This document shows positions 22,304 through 34,950 of a DNA stretch of 44,253 bases, in pieces. The notes beneath the pieces are model-generated. The model had not been told where the DNA came from. It did no database searches and worked only from the letters and a program-made list of their open reading frames with translations. Source of the DNA: Purshia tridentata (Eukaryota > Streptophyta > Magnoliopsida > Rosales > Rosaceae); the NCBI GenBank assembly GCA_003254885.1, contig QANT01006945.1:1-44253 (forward strand), written 5' to 3'. Made by a program: the position numbers and the translations under genes. Position 1 is the stretch's first letter, and the number at the start of each line of letters is the position of its first letter.

Positions 22304-22465
22304 ACTTCATACTCAGAGTAGTTAGTCTGAATCATCAGTACTCACACCTTTCAATGTAGCACCTTTACAAGAAAAATATGGCACTTAATGCTAAGTTTGT
22401 GGGAAACATGTTTGTAAACTGGGGCCTTTTTGTGTCTTCAAGTTATGGAAATAACAGGAGTGCTA

Positions 22466-24663
<2,198 letters not shown>

Positions 24664-24710
24664 CTGAAAAATGAGACATAAAGCATACATCTCTATGCTG
24701 TGAATACATA

Positions 24711-25004
24711 AGAAAAACACACTAGAGCTTGTAACTTACTCATGAGGGTTCCTATCAGACAACATTTATTCATCTCTCTTATGTTTAACTAAATTTTGAA
24801 TCTTAGAAAACTGTCTGCATAGATCTACCAAAATATCAAAGTCAACTTGAATTAAAAAGAAAAACACACTAGAGCTTGTAACTTACTCATGAGGGATCCT
24901 ATCAGACAACATTTATTCATCTCTCTTATGTTTAACTAAATTTTGAATCTTAGAAAACTGTCTGCATAGATCTACCAAAATATCAAAGTCAACTTGACTT
25001 AAAA
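24711..25004. repeat. 147-bp tandem duplication
   Basis: Copies at 24711-24857 and 24858-25004 begin AGAAAAACACACTAGAGC and differ at about two positions, indicating a recent event. They lie just upstream of the first recognisable RecQ exon, probably in its former intron. Confidence 0.9.
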
Positions 25005-25505
25005 GCCTAAAATGTGAAAAGCACCTATATGGACACAGATATGGGGATACGACACGTTGTGATATGCGGATAGGGAATATTTCTACAAACTAGGATACGA
25101 ACACTGCAATGATACGTCATTAATATAATTTTTATATATATATATATCATTAAAAATATAAATATTTAACGAACACTGCAATGATACGTCATTAATATAA
25201 TTTATATATATAAATCATTAAAAATATAAATATTTAAAAACATAATTTAAAGAACATTTAAAACACAACATATTTGAGGACCACTACTTTGTTTCTCCAC
25301 TGACTAGTGACTTTAAATTTCAGCCAACTATTCACTAGACCTCTACTTTATAACGAAATAAGTTAAAGCGAACAAATATTAGGATTATAAGATACTGCAT
25401 TTCCCCAACTGGTCAACTATCCGTGCTACCTAGCCTAAACTATATGTAATGAACCAAAACAAACGCGATGAGAAGAGAAACTAATCGAAGCCATAGTATA
25501 GCATA
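25005..25505. other. Unassigned AT-rich DNA with a 72-bp tandem duplication
   Basis: 25098-25169 and 25170-25238 are tandem copies starting CGAACACTGCAATGATACG, with a TA-dinucleotide run differing in length. No first exon of the RecQ gene is recognisable here. A minus-strand ATGGCTTCGATTAG... near 25490 opens a frame of fewer than 20 codons only. Confidence 0.5.
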
Positions 25506-25761
25506 TGAAAGACAGATTAATTGCCATTGATGAAAGAAAGAAAGCTTCGAGAAGTTACAGCAGAAACAGAGAGAGAGAATGGCTCAAGAACGATTTCCAA
25601 TGACTTTCTATTTATCAAAACTGATTCTTAATTACATGGCTTTTCCTTTTTATATTAATACTACCGACTATATGACTCTAACAGACCCTCATAATATAAT
25701 TAGTGCGTACAGCTGTCATACACCTGTCATAACAAGCTTTAACAAACTCATCTAGCTAACA
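25506..25761 (-). repeat. Ty1/copia 3' LTR
   Basis: On the minus strand a polypurine tract GAGGGAGGG (25762-25770) is followed by TGTTAGCTAGATGAG, a typical copia LTR start. The LTR runs about 256 bp to ...CTTTCA near 25506. It lies just after the copia RNase H stop. The left border is judged from the CA ending only. Confidence 0.6.
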
Positions 25762-26557
25762 CCCTCCCTCAATCTCATAGTTGCAGAATAGCAACATGAG
25801 ATTGTTTCTAAGATAGATGAATTGAGGAGAATGTAGCCCTTTGATGAAGATGTCTGCAACTTGGTGAGAGCTAGAGATGTGTTGCACAATCAAATCTTTA
25901 CGTTGAACTCGTTCACGCACAAAATGAACATCAACTTCAATGTGCTTGGTACGGCCATGGAATACTGGATTATGAGCTAAGGCGATAGCAGATATGTTAT
26001 CACACCAGAGCACAGGAGGTCTAGTAAGATACAGATGCATATCACACAGAAAGCTGCCTAACCCAATGTAGTTCACAGGTGGTCTGAGCCAAGGCTCTAT
26101 ACTCGGCCTCAGTTGAGGATCGAGAAACAGTTAGCTGCTTCCGTGCACCCCAAGAAATCAAATTTCTGCCCAAGAAGAGAACAAACCCAGTAGTGCTTCT
26201 TCTATCATTGGGATCTCCAGCCCAATCAGCATCAGTGAAAGCGTGGAGATCAAGAAACCCTTTGGAGTAATCAAGGCCATAGGTCAAAGTTCCTTTGAGA
26301 TATCGCAGAATTCTCTTCACAGCCATCAAGTGTATCGTAGTAGGGGAATGTAAAAACTGACACACTGAATTCACTGCATATGCTATATCGGGCCGAGTGA
26401 ACGTAAGATATTGTAAAGCTCCAACCACCTGACGATAAGGGGTAGAATCAGCAAGTAACTCTCCTTCATATTTTAGCAACTTGGTATCAGGCACAATAGG
26501 TGTAGCACAAGGACTGCAATTCCCCATGCCGACCTTGCTGAGCAGCTCAGTAACATA
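25762..26557 (-). pseudogene. Ty1/copia polymerase C-terminus (RNase H)
   Basis: Contains PYRQVVGALQYLTFTRPDIA, VKRILRYLKGT, TDADWAGDPNDRRSTTGF and SRSSTEAEYRAL, the RT-RNase H tail of copia polyproteins with catalytic Asp/Glu residues visible. A frameshift near 26070 separates it from the final part (LWCDNISAIALA ... KHIEVDVHFVRE ... HQVADIF). The open frame continues directly across the solo LTR insertion into the RT region at 29615 and upward: the two halves were one frame before LTR A inserted. Confidence 0.9.
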
Positions 26558-26562
26558 TCGGG

Positions 26563-29500
26563 TGACACGCCTCGACCCTCAGGCACGTGAACAACTGCTG
26601 AACTGAAAGCTGTTCCTGAAACTGTGGGCCCTTTTCTGAAAATGTGAGCCATGAATATAAAATAATTTTACTGAAACCATTTTGATTTCATAAAACCTTT
26701 TAAATAAAAACCCAGTTGTAAAACCTTTTACATGAAAATCAAATTGTAGAACCAAGTTCTGAAACACGGCTAATCCCACTACCTCGTTTTCTCTCCACTG
26801 TCTCCTCAGCCTGTTCAACCTGCAAAACCAAACCCTGCACCCAACCACAGGTGCACCGGGTTTACACACAAACCCGGTAAGCTCACTAGAGCTCGTATGA
26901 GTGAAATCTAACTAGAAACCTCAAATTAACTCAATTAAAGTAATCAAATCATACTAAATCCACAAGATCAGAAATCACAATCCTCAAGCTGATCACCAAA
27001 TCCTTTAGACCAATCAAATCTACTAAAGCCCATATTACTCAAAAATCCTCAAATAACAGAATTAAACCGTAGCACCAAAGATAAAGTATTCCTAACTTCA
27101 CAGCCTCTAAACCTCAACTGAATCTTCCATTATCCTCAAATAGATTCCTTAAGTTACACCTCAAGCTCAAACTTAGAAATCAACTAACTTTCCCAATAAC
27201 TTAGAATCAAACCCTCACTTAAAACCTTGATCTCAAATAACCTCTATTACTCAAACCACGGTAACCGATTCTCGCCTAATCCTTTAATTTCAAAATTCTC
27301 AACACCTCACTGTCACGCTTTAAGATTCCCCAGCTTTAAAGCATTTCATAAAAATTTACGAAAAAGAAAATAATTACCGATTTCAAATCCGCTTTAAAAA
27401 CTCTTAGAAATCAATAAATCTGATCAAAGTCCTAAATTATAAAACAAGAACTGAAATTTTATAATAAAAAACAAACTGTAAACTGACAAGATAAGTAAAA
27501 CCATCACCCAATCCACATTCAGCTAACTTGCCGTACATGCGCAGGGCCCACAACCTGCCGTACGCATGCAGGGCCAATAGCCTGCCGTATATGCACAGGG
27601 CCCACAACCTGCCGTACGCATGCAGGGCCAATAGCCTGCCGTACATGCGCAGGGCTCACAACCTGCCGTACGCATGCAGGGCCAATAGCCTGCCGTACAT
27701 GTGCAGGGCTCACAACCTGTCATACACATGCAGGGCCAATAATCCTGCCGTACATGTGCAGAGCCGGAGTCTGTCATACACATTCAGGGCCAACAAACTG
27801 GCGTACGTGCATGCAGGGCCACCCCCAAAGGGCAAGGCATCCTGACACACGGCCCAAAGCCTATGTGTGTGCCGTGATGGGTCCCAAAGACCTTATGCAA
27901 TCTGAGAAGCTGAACGAGTACCAATTGGGTGCTCTGAAAACAGTACCAATTCGAAAAGGATATTTCCATTTCAAATCACCGAAAACCAGGTTCAAAACCT
28001 TTTTGATATGACGAGAAAATAAATCAAAACTCGAACTTAAAATTAAATCCTTTCTTAAAGAACCAACGTTACCAAAAACTGTTAAGTAAATCAAACCTTT
28101 AACTTTATCCAAGAATAAACTGAATTCTCAAAATCAGTTCCCAAAACCAAAATCCACACTAAATCACCTTAAAAAGCAATAACCTTAAACCCCGGGAATC
28201 CCAATCCTAATCAAAAGTCTCCACCTGGACTCACCAATCCTCAACGATAACCACTGATCCTTACTTAAAATCCAACTAATCCTCGATTTCCAAAAATAAC
28301 CTTTAAACTGTTGGGATTTCCAATCCTAATTCCGTACCCCTCTTAACTAGTAACCAGCAACCAATCAAACAAGCACTCAAAACAACCAAGTAACTAACTA
28401 AACTGAGAATTAAATGATCTTAGGTTCACTCACCGTGACCACGCGAAAAGACTAAACTCCCCTTCTTGGCTTCTTTTCACGAATTCTAAAATCCGGCAGC
28501 ATAACGGCATCGAAAATGCAATTCCCGAGCCAAGCGTACCTGTTAAGACCAAACAATCAATCAAAACAAATAGGTTTCACAACCGAGCCAACAATCACAG
28601 AAACGGGCGGGAAGCACCACGCACGGTAGCTGCCCAACCCTCGGAAAACACACGGAAGATTAAGGAGCTCACCCAAACTCACCCAGAGGCTCGAGTGGTT
28701 GCCCCGAGGCCAAAAACCAAGGAAACGGTCGCTGGAACCACCACACGCAGCGGGGCCCACGGTGGTCAACGGGTAGTCAACGGCGCTCAACTGCACAAAA
28801 CTGAAACTCACGTTTAGCTAAAACAAACTACACAGGCACGTAGAGGAGATCGAGAGGATCAAAACTCAAACATGGGTCGACGGCCAAAAGTGGCCGGAAA
28901 AGGAGGAAAACTGGCCGGAAAGCCGCTGGTCTCCCTAGCTTCGATCCGCCGCCACGGCGGTCTAACGGTTCAATCGAACCCACCAACACGCTGGGCTCAA
29001 CGAGAGGAAGAGATCTGGGCAGGTGGAAGGTCGCGTCGTCGCTGGAATCGCCACGATCGCTGCCGTGACGCCGACTGTGCGCAACCTGGAGCTCGAGTTC
29101 TGGGCTGTTTCACGGGAAGCCGCCACCACCAGAAGGAAGAGGGAGGAGGCGAGAGCATGGGAAGCCAAAACCCAAGCCAGCCCGCCGCCGGACGTGCCCC
29201 CACGCGCCGGCGGAAGCTTCGGCTGGGAGAGAGAGTCGCGAGAGGGAGAGAACCTTCGGGAGAGAGGAGAGAGAAAATGCTGTCTGATTTTCTAGGTTTC
29301 TGTGCCCTTTTTAAAAATCCAACTTTTCAAAATTACAAACTTGCCCCTCTCTTCACACGTCCGTAACTTCCAAACCGTAGCTCCGTTTGACGCGTGCTAC
29401 ATGTCTACGAACTCGTGAGAACGAGACCTTTCCAACAAACCCAAGGTCAACGCGAAAAGTCCTCCCGAACGAAAAGTCAACTTTTTGCCCAACTTTAAAA

Positions 29501-29609
29501 TCAACTTAAAATTTTCAAAACGTCTCAAAACGTTGTACCTTTCCAATAAAATCCCGAAAACTTTTAAAAAAAATTTTCAAAACCACTTTGGAAGCTGCGG
29601 GGTGTTACA
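26563..29609 (-). mobile_element. Solo LTR A (3047 bp)
   Basis: Complete LTR on the minus strand: TGTAACACCCC start (right end, 29609) to GGCGTGTCA end (left end, 26563), flanked by the perfect 5-bp duplication TCGGG (26558-26562 and 29610-29614). It splits a copia polymerase frame. The internal plan is a GTTGACTTT-rich start, a GC-rich block with short frames (28860-29280), the conserved block (27806-27895), a hairpin array (27528-27812) and three 3' hairpins (26836-26893). There is no PBS, gag or pol, so it is a solo LTR. Length and TGTAACACCCC / GGGGCGTGTCA ends suggest a long-LTR gypsy family, possibly a Del/Tekay chromovirus, but nothing internal is left to prove it. Confidence 0.92.
27528..27895 (-). 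repeat. Hairpin array and conserved block in LTR A
   Basis: 27528-27812 holds ten or so ~27-bp half-units alternating CCTGCCGTACGCATGCAGGG and CCTGCCGTACATGCGCAGGG (period ~54 bp); each can fold by CCTGC/GCAGG. It is followed at 27806-27895 by the block found in every LTR copy. Confidence 0.85.
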
Positions 29610-29614
29610 TCGGG

Positions 29615-30777
29615 TTTGATGAATAAGCAGACCACGATCTGTGTATTGGATTTGGACACCCAAAAAATATGACAAAGATCCCAAATCCTTCATGTCAAAC
29701 TCTTTTTGAAGAGTGGAGACCAGAGCCATAATGGCTGAAGGACTGTTTCCAGTGACTATAATGTCATCCATGTAAAGTAGCAAAAAGACCAAACTTGTAT
29801 CAGACTGAAAAACAAACAAAGACGCATCCAAGAGGGAATGAGTGAAGCCTAATCCTAACAAATGTGTAGTAAACCTCTCATTCCAAGCTTGGGGTGCTTG
29901 TTTCAAGCCGTATAAAGATTTGTCCAGCTTGCACACTAAGTGAGGATTGGACTTATCAACAAAACCAGGTGGCTGCTCCATATAGACTTCTTCATTAAGA
30001 TAACCATGCAAAAACGCATTTTTAACGTCTAACTGCTGTAGTTTCCAACCAAAATGTGCTGACAAGGCTAAAACTAACCAAACAGTTGTGTGCTTCACCA
30101 CTGGACTAAAAGTTTCCTCAAAATCCATTCCTTCCACTTGTAAGTATCCTTTGGCCACTAATCGAGCTTTGTGTCTGGCAATAGATCCATCAGCATTGGT
30201 CTTCAATTTGAAAACCCATTTACAGCCCACAAGGCTCCTATTTGGAGGTTTTGGAACAAGCCTCCAAGTCCTTTGTTTCTGCAAGGCATCATATTCAACA
30301 ATCATTGCTTGAGTCCACTCAGATACTTGTAGTGCTTGTTTATATGTTGCTGGTTCATTAAGAGCTAAAATTGGTGTAGAGACATGAGCAACCAATGCCT
30401 TCTTTTTAACTATGCCATTCTTAGCCCGAGTTGTCATAGAATGAGTGTTAGTAGCAGGTGCTAAGGATTGAGTAATCACCACAGCTGAGTCATTTGTATT
30501 GTCCATAGGAACTACACTTGTAATGGCCTCACAAACCACACTTGTATTGTCTTCATGAACTACATTTTCCATAGAAACTGTAGGAACTGCAATCTCTGTA
30601 TTTCCTGAACTAGCTAAAAGTGCTGTAGCTTCTGCAAGTATGGAAGAATTAGTATTGAGTGGGAGATCTGGACGCACCCCATCTGTGTCATGAATGTCAG
30701 TAGTGGCATTTGTTGCCTGTATACCATTAGCAACTTGGACTGTGAGTGGAGGAGAACTAGGTGCTTGTGAGTCATTT
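29615..30777 (-). pseudogene. Ty1/copia reverse transcriptase, truncated
   Basis: An open minus-strand frame contains a Ser/Thr-rich linker, then the RVT_2 domain: WRLVPKPPNRSLVGCKWVFK, HKARLVAKGY, LDVKNAFLHGYL, KSLYGLKQAPQAW and the catalytic YMDDIIV box, ending LSYFLGVQI. The RT itself is intact; the break is the LTR A insertion at its end. Gag, protease, integrase and the 5' LTR are absent: the sequence begins directly against a glucosidase exon at ~30777. The reading frame can be extended upstream to 30836 only by running through glucosidase intron/exon in another frame, so that start is not real. Confidence 0.9.
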
Positions 30778-30994
30778 GACGCAAATATAATGCTAGTAAA
30801 TCCTGCAATAACCAGAAAAGAATCAAAGGGAAACAATGAAAAAATCTTAACAATGAGCAGACAAAGTCAAGGAACAAAGCATATCGATTTGTGCTACTAT
30901 ACATACCGGATGTGAATCATCAAAATCAAAACTCAACCAAATTCCATTGGGCAATGTGCACCGCAAATTATCTGATCCCTGATCCGGCACAGTG

Positions 30995-31433
30995 CTGATT
31001 ATGACAAATAGAATGTCAGAACAAAATGCAAGGATCAAATACAAAATAATGATTTCCAACTGAACCTCCTCTACACCACCCATGGGTTCATTGAAACAAG
31101 AAAGCAATAAACAGATATCTGGGCTGCGGTGGGTTCAAAGGGCACCATATTAAAATTGAAGTTAGTTCTGATTAATGCCAGGCACAATAGGAGATCCAGA
31201 TCTAACAGAACAATATCACAAATTAACAAGAAATAGTAAAATACAATATATAAGAAAATGGATGCAAGTAGTCCTGTTAATTTGTCATTCACTACTCAAC
31301 CCAACTAATCCATTAACCCAAATTAGTTAGGATAGGCTGCACCACCCAGACCTATCCAATGCTAATGCTTTCTACTATATCTCTAATAATAATATCCTAT
31401 CAAATCCATTATATCCATTAAAGGGTCAGCTCT
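30995..31433 (-). other. Glucosidase intron remnant left of solo LTR B
   Basis: No exon is recognisable. The sequence is ordinary AT-rich intron-like DNA ending in GCTCT, the target duplication of LTR B (31429-31433). Confidence 0.5.
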
Positions 31434-33029
31434 TGTAACACCCCGCACTTTCCAAAGTGGTTTTGAAAAGCTTTTTAAAGATTTTCGGGATTTTATCTGG
31501 AAAGTAAAGCGGTTTGAGCGTTTTTCAAAATTTAAAGTTTTGACTTTTAAAGTGGGGCAAAAAGTTGACTTTTTGTTTGGGAGCACTTTTCACGTTGACT
31601 TTGGGTTCGTTGGAAATGTCTCGTTCTCACGAGTTCGTAGACACGTAGCACGCGTCGAACGGAGCTACGGTTTGAAAGTTACGGACGTGTGAAGAGAGGG
31701 GCAAGTTTGTAATTTTCAAAAGTTAGATTTTTAAAAGGGGCACAGAACCCCAGAAAATCAGACTTTTCTCTCTCCTCTCTCCCGATGGTTCTCTTCTCTC
31801 TCACGAGCTTTCTCCCAGCCGCGCCTTTCGCGGGCGCGTGGGGGCGGGTCCGGCGGCGGGCCGGCGTGATCTTTACCTTCCCGTGCTCGCCGGATCTCCC
31901 TCTTCCTTCCCATGGTGGCGGTTTCCGGTGAAACAGTCTAGAACTCGGGGATTCGCGCGTGCACAGTCGGTGTCACCGTCGGCGATCTCGGCGTTTCCGG
32001 CGACGACAAGGCTCAACGACCGCCCAAATCTTCTCCCCTCGTCGAGCCCAGCTCGTTGGTGGGTTCGATTGCACCATTGGACCGCCGTGGGCGGCGGATT
32101 GAGTGTGGGTGTGCCGTCGGCTTTCCGGCCTGAATTCCTCCTTTTCCGGCCACTTTTGGCCGTCGACCCAGGTTCGAATTTTGATCCCCTCGATCTCCTC
32201 TACATGCCTGTGTAATTTGTTTTAGCTAAACGCGAGTTTCGTTTTTGACAGTTGACCGCCGTTGACCGCCCGTTGACCGTCGTAGGGCTCGCTGCGTGTG
32301 ACGATTCCAGCGACCGTTTCCTTGGTTTTCGGCCTCGGGCCAGCCACCCGAGCTTGTGGGTGAGTTCTCAGACCTTTCGAGTGTGTTTTCCGAGGTCGGG
32401 CAACCCTCGAGCGGGGTGGTTCCCGCCTTTTCGGTTGTTTGTTGGATTGTTTGTGAATTCTGGTTTATTTCTTGGATTGTCTGGTCTTAACAGGTACGTG
32501 CGGCTTGGGAATTTGTATTCCCGATGTCGTTATGCTGCCGGATTTTAGAATCCGAGCAAAGGAGCCACAAAGGACACGAAGGGAAGTTTAGTCTTTTCGT
32601 GTGGTCACGGTGAGTGAACCTAGGATCCTTTAACTCTCAGTTAGTTAGTTACTTGGCTGGTTTGAATGCTTGGTTATCTGGTTGCTGATACTAGTAAGAG
32701 GGGTACGGGATTAGGAATGGAATTTAAGTAAGGATCAGTGATTGTGTTGAGGGTTTGTGAATTCCAGTCGGAGACTTTCGGTTAGGATTGGGATTCCCAG
32801 GATTTTAAGATTATTGCTTTTCAAAGTGTTTTAGTATGGATTTTGGTTTTTGGAAACTGATTTTGAGAACTCAGTTTATTTTTGATTAAGGACAAAGATC
32901 AAATCTTATTAGTCAGTTTTTGGAAACTTTGGTTCTTTAAAAAAGGATTTTATTTGTTGTGGTTTGAAGAACTTAAAAGTGGATTTAAATTGTCGTATGA
33001 GTACCCTGCTACAGATAAGTTCAGGAAGG

Positions 33030-33376
33030 TCTTTGGGACCCATCGTGACACACATATAGGCTTTGGGCCGTGTGTTGCGGTGCCTCGCCCTTTGGGGGCA
33101 ACTCTGCGTGCACGTACGACATTCTGGTTTCTTGTACGACGGCGAAGCGACGGTACAAGGGCCACCGAATCCACTCGCATGACAGCGTTGCGACGGTGCG
33201 GGTGGAGGCCAGTTAGTTTTGCCCTGCCTGTACGATGCAGAATTCCGTACAGGTGTATGGCCAGTTAGCTTTGCCCTGCCTGTACGATGCAGAATTCCGT
33301 GCAGGTGTATGGCCAGTTAGATTCGCCCTGCTCGTACGATGCAGTATTCCGTACGAGTGTATGGCCAATTTTCCAG
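33030..33376 (+). repeat. Conserved block and 52-bp hairpin array in LTR B
   Basis: Three 52-bp units start at 33221, 33273 and 33325. Stems are CCTGTACG/CGTACAGG, CCTGTACG/CGTGCAGG and CTCGTACG/CGTACGAG with an 11-nt loop. 33118-33215 between block and array is a B-specific insertion-like stretch with its own GTACGACGG / CGACGGTAC phrases. Confidence 0.85.
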
Positions 33377-34143
33377 GGTACTTAGATGACGGTTTTATTT
33401 ATATTGTTAGCTTACAATTGTCCTTGAGAATTATAGTTTTCAGTTCTTAATTGATATTTTAAGAACTTGACCAGTTTTATTGATTTATCAGAATTTTCAG
33501 TTCTTGTTTTATAAATTGGGACTTTAATCAGCTTTATTGTTTTCCAAAAGAGTTTGCAAAATGGATTTCAAGCGCGGGTTTCTACAAAGAGTTTTCAATG
33601 AATTTTATAAAATGTTTTAAAGCGGGGGAATCTCAAAGGGTAACAGTGAGGTGTTAAGAAACTCGGAATTTAAAGGCTTAGGCGAGAATCGATTACTGGG
33701 GTTCGAGTAACAAAGGTCATTTGAGATTTAAGGGTAAGTAAAAGGTTTCGAAGTATCAATGGTTTTACTTGAGGATTTAGTGTGTTCTAAAAGTTATTTA
33801 AGGATAGTGAAAGGATGAATTGAGATTTAAGTTGGTTCTGAATGAATATTAAGGATTCTAAGATTATTGGAGAATCTAGTGGGATTCTAAGTCAGGACCT
33901 TATGATGCAAATTGAGGTGATTTCCAGTTAAGGGATCATTTGAGGATAATTGAGGTATTACAAGTTGAGACAGTGAATTGGGTTGGTTAGAGGATGGGTG
34001 TTCAGGTTAAGGATTATGGTTTATGATTTGTGATTTGAGGTTTGACTGTGATTTGAGGCTTGAGAGGGATTGTGAATTTGATGATTTTACTGATTATTTT
34101 AATTGAGTTATTTTGAGGTTTTCAGTTAGATTTCACTCACACG

Positions 34144-34201
34144 AGCTCTAGTGAGCTTACCGGGTTTGTGTTTAAACCCGGTGCACCTGTGGTTGGGTGC
34201 A
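34144..34201 (+). promoter_or_regulatory. Three adjacent hairpins near the LTR 3' end
   Basis: AGCTC-TAGT-GAGCT (34144-34157), ACCGGGTTT-N6-AAACCCGGT (34159-34182) and TGCACC-N8-GGTGCA (34182-34201) follow each other almost without spacing. The same trio occurs at 26836-26893 (A), 35219-35277 (C) and 41776-41833 (D). Placement ~270 bp before the LTR end would suit an RNA 3'-end or packaging signal; that role is inferred. Confidence 0.6.
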
Positions 34202-34470
34202 GGGTTTTGGTTTTGCAGGTTGAGCAGGCTGAGGAAGCAGTAGAGAGAAGACGAGGCAGTGGGACCGGCAGTGTTTCAGAAACTTGTTTTACCGTTTGAT
34301 TTAATTGTTAAAGATTTTACAGCTTGATTTTATAAATGTGTTTGAAATTCACAGGTGTTTTCAGTAAACTATTTATTATTCATGGCTCATAGTTTCAGAA
34401 ACAGGGCCCACAGGAAACAATTGTAAATTTTCAACAGTTTAGGCACGTGCCCGAGGGTCGGGGCGTGTCA

Positions 34471-34950
34471 GCTCTGCCACAATCCTTTGATTTATCTTTA
34501 TCAGTTATAGCCTCACTCTTCCCCAAATGATAGCCATTCAGTTCTCAAGGATCCTCATTAACTTCATGCCTCTTCATCTCCCCCTTTCTGCTGCCCTTAT
34601 TGCCACATGTCCAATGTGAATGATTCTGTTCACAAGTTCGTGCATCTTCACCTTCCCTCCTTCATTGGTTCATCTGAAAACCACTGTCTACTGTCAGTTG
34701 GTGCTTACGGCCAGTCTGCCGCCATCATCCATGGGACCTTGGATAAAGAACAACTGGATAATCCTTTACAGAAAGGGTTCCTAATTCTGCTATCTTCACC
34801 ACTTCCCTTGTATTCTGGCACACAAACAGAGCTTTATTACTTTGGAAAGGATACAGGTGCATTCTCTAACAGCTGCAATAATGGCCTGTGAATCGCTCTC
34901 GATGGTTGCTGTACAACTTGCCTGGCTGCCTCACACAAACCAGCACATAC
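34471..34950. other. 480-bp spacer between inverted LTRs B and C
   Basis: No glucosidase exon can be recognised. A minus-strand phrase TIESDSQAIIAAV (near 34900-34860) resembles the RNase H-like domain of plant LINE elements, but it is short and isolated. A 94-codon plus-strand frame (34607-34891) has no domain I recognise. CATAC at 34946-34950 is the target duplication of LTR C. Confidence 0.35.

Larger units (their letters stand above)
31434..34470 (+). mobile_element. Solo LTR B (3037 bp)
   Basis: TGTAACACCCCGC at 31434 to GGGGCGTGTCA at 34470, flanked by perfect GCTCT duplications (31429-31433, 34471-34475). Same family as A, C and D, in the opposite orientation. A 125-codon sense frame at 31838-32215 in the GC-rich block is partly shared with D. 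The conserved block lies at 33030-33120, the array at 33221-33376 and the 3' hairpins at 34144-34201. Inserted in the glucosidase locus. Confidence 0.93.

Noticed and set aside
27528..27812. Possible CRISPR-like array (regular repeats) in LTR A
   Set aside because: Units are contiguous with no unique spacers, lie within an LTR of a plant genome, and have no cas genes nearby.
27523..27845. Repetitive Cys/Ala-rich frames over the LTR hairpin arrays
   Set aside because: Frames exist because the 27/54-bp period is a multiple of three; all frames are similarly open and differ between copies.
28872..29366. 164-codon plus-strand frame in LTR A
   Set aside because: It is antisense to the LTR, is not kept in copies B, C or D, and reflects high GC with few stop codons.
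31434..34470. LTR B as a terminal-inverted-repeat DNA transposon, because TGTAACACCCCG and CGGGGCGTGTCA look inverted
   Set aside because: The inverted similarity is short and imperfect; TG...CA ends, exactly 5-bp duplications and 3 kb length without transposase fit a solo LTR better.
34860..34900. LINE RNase H domain in the B-C spacer
   Set aside because: Only a ~13-residue resemblance, no RT or zinc-finger segment, and stops on both sides; kept only as a remark.
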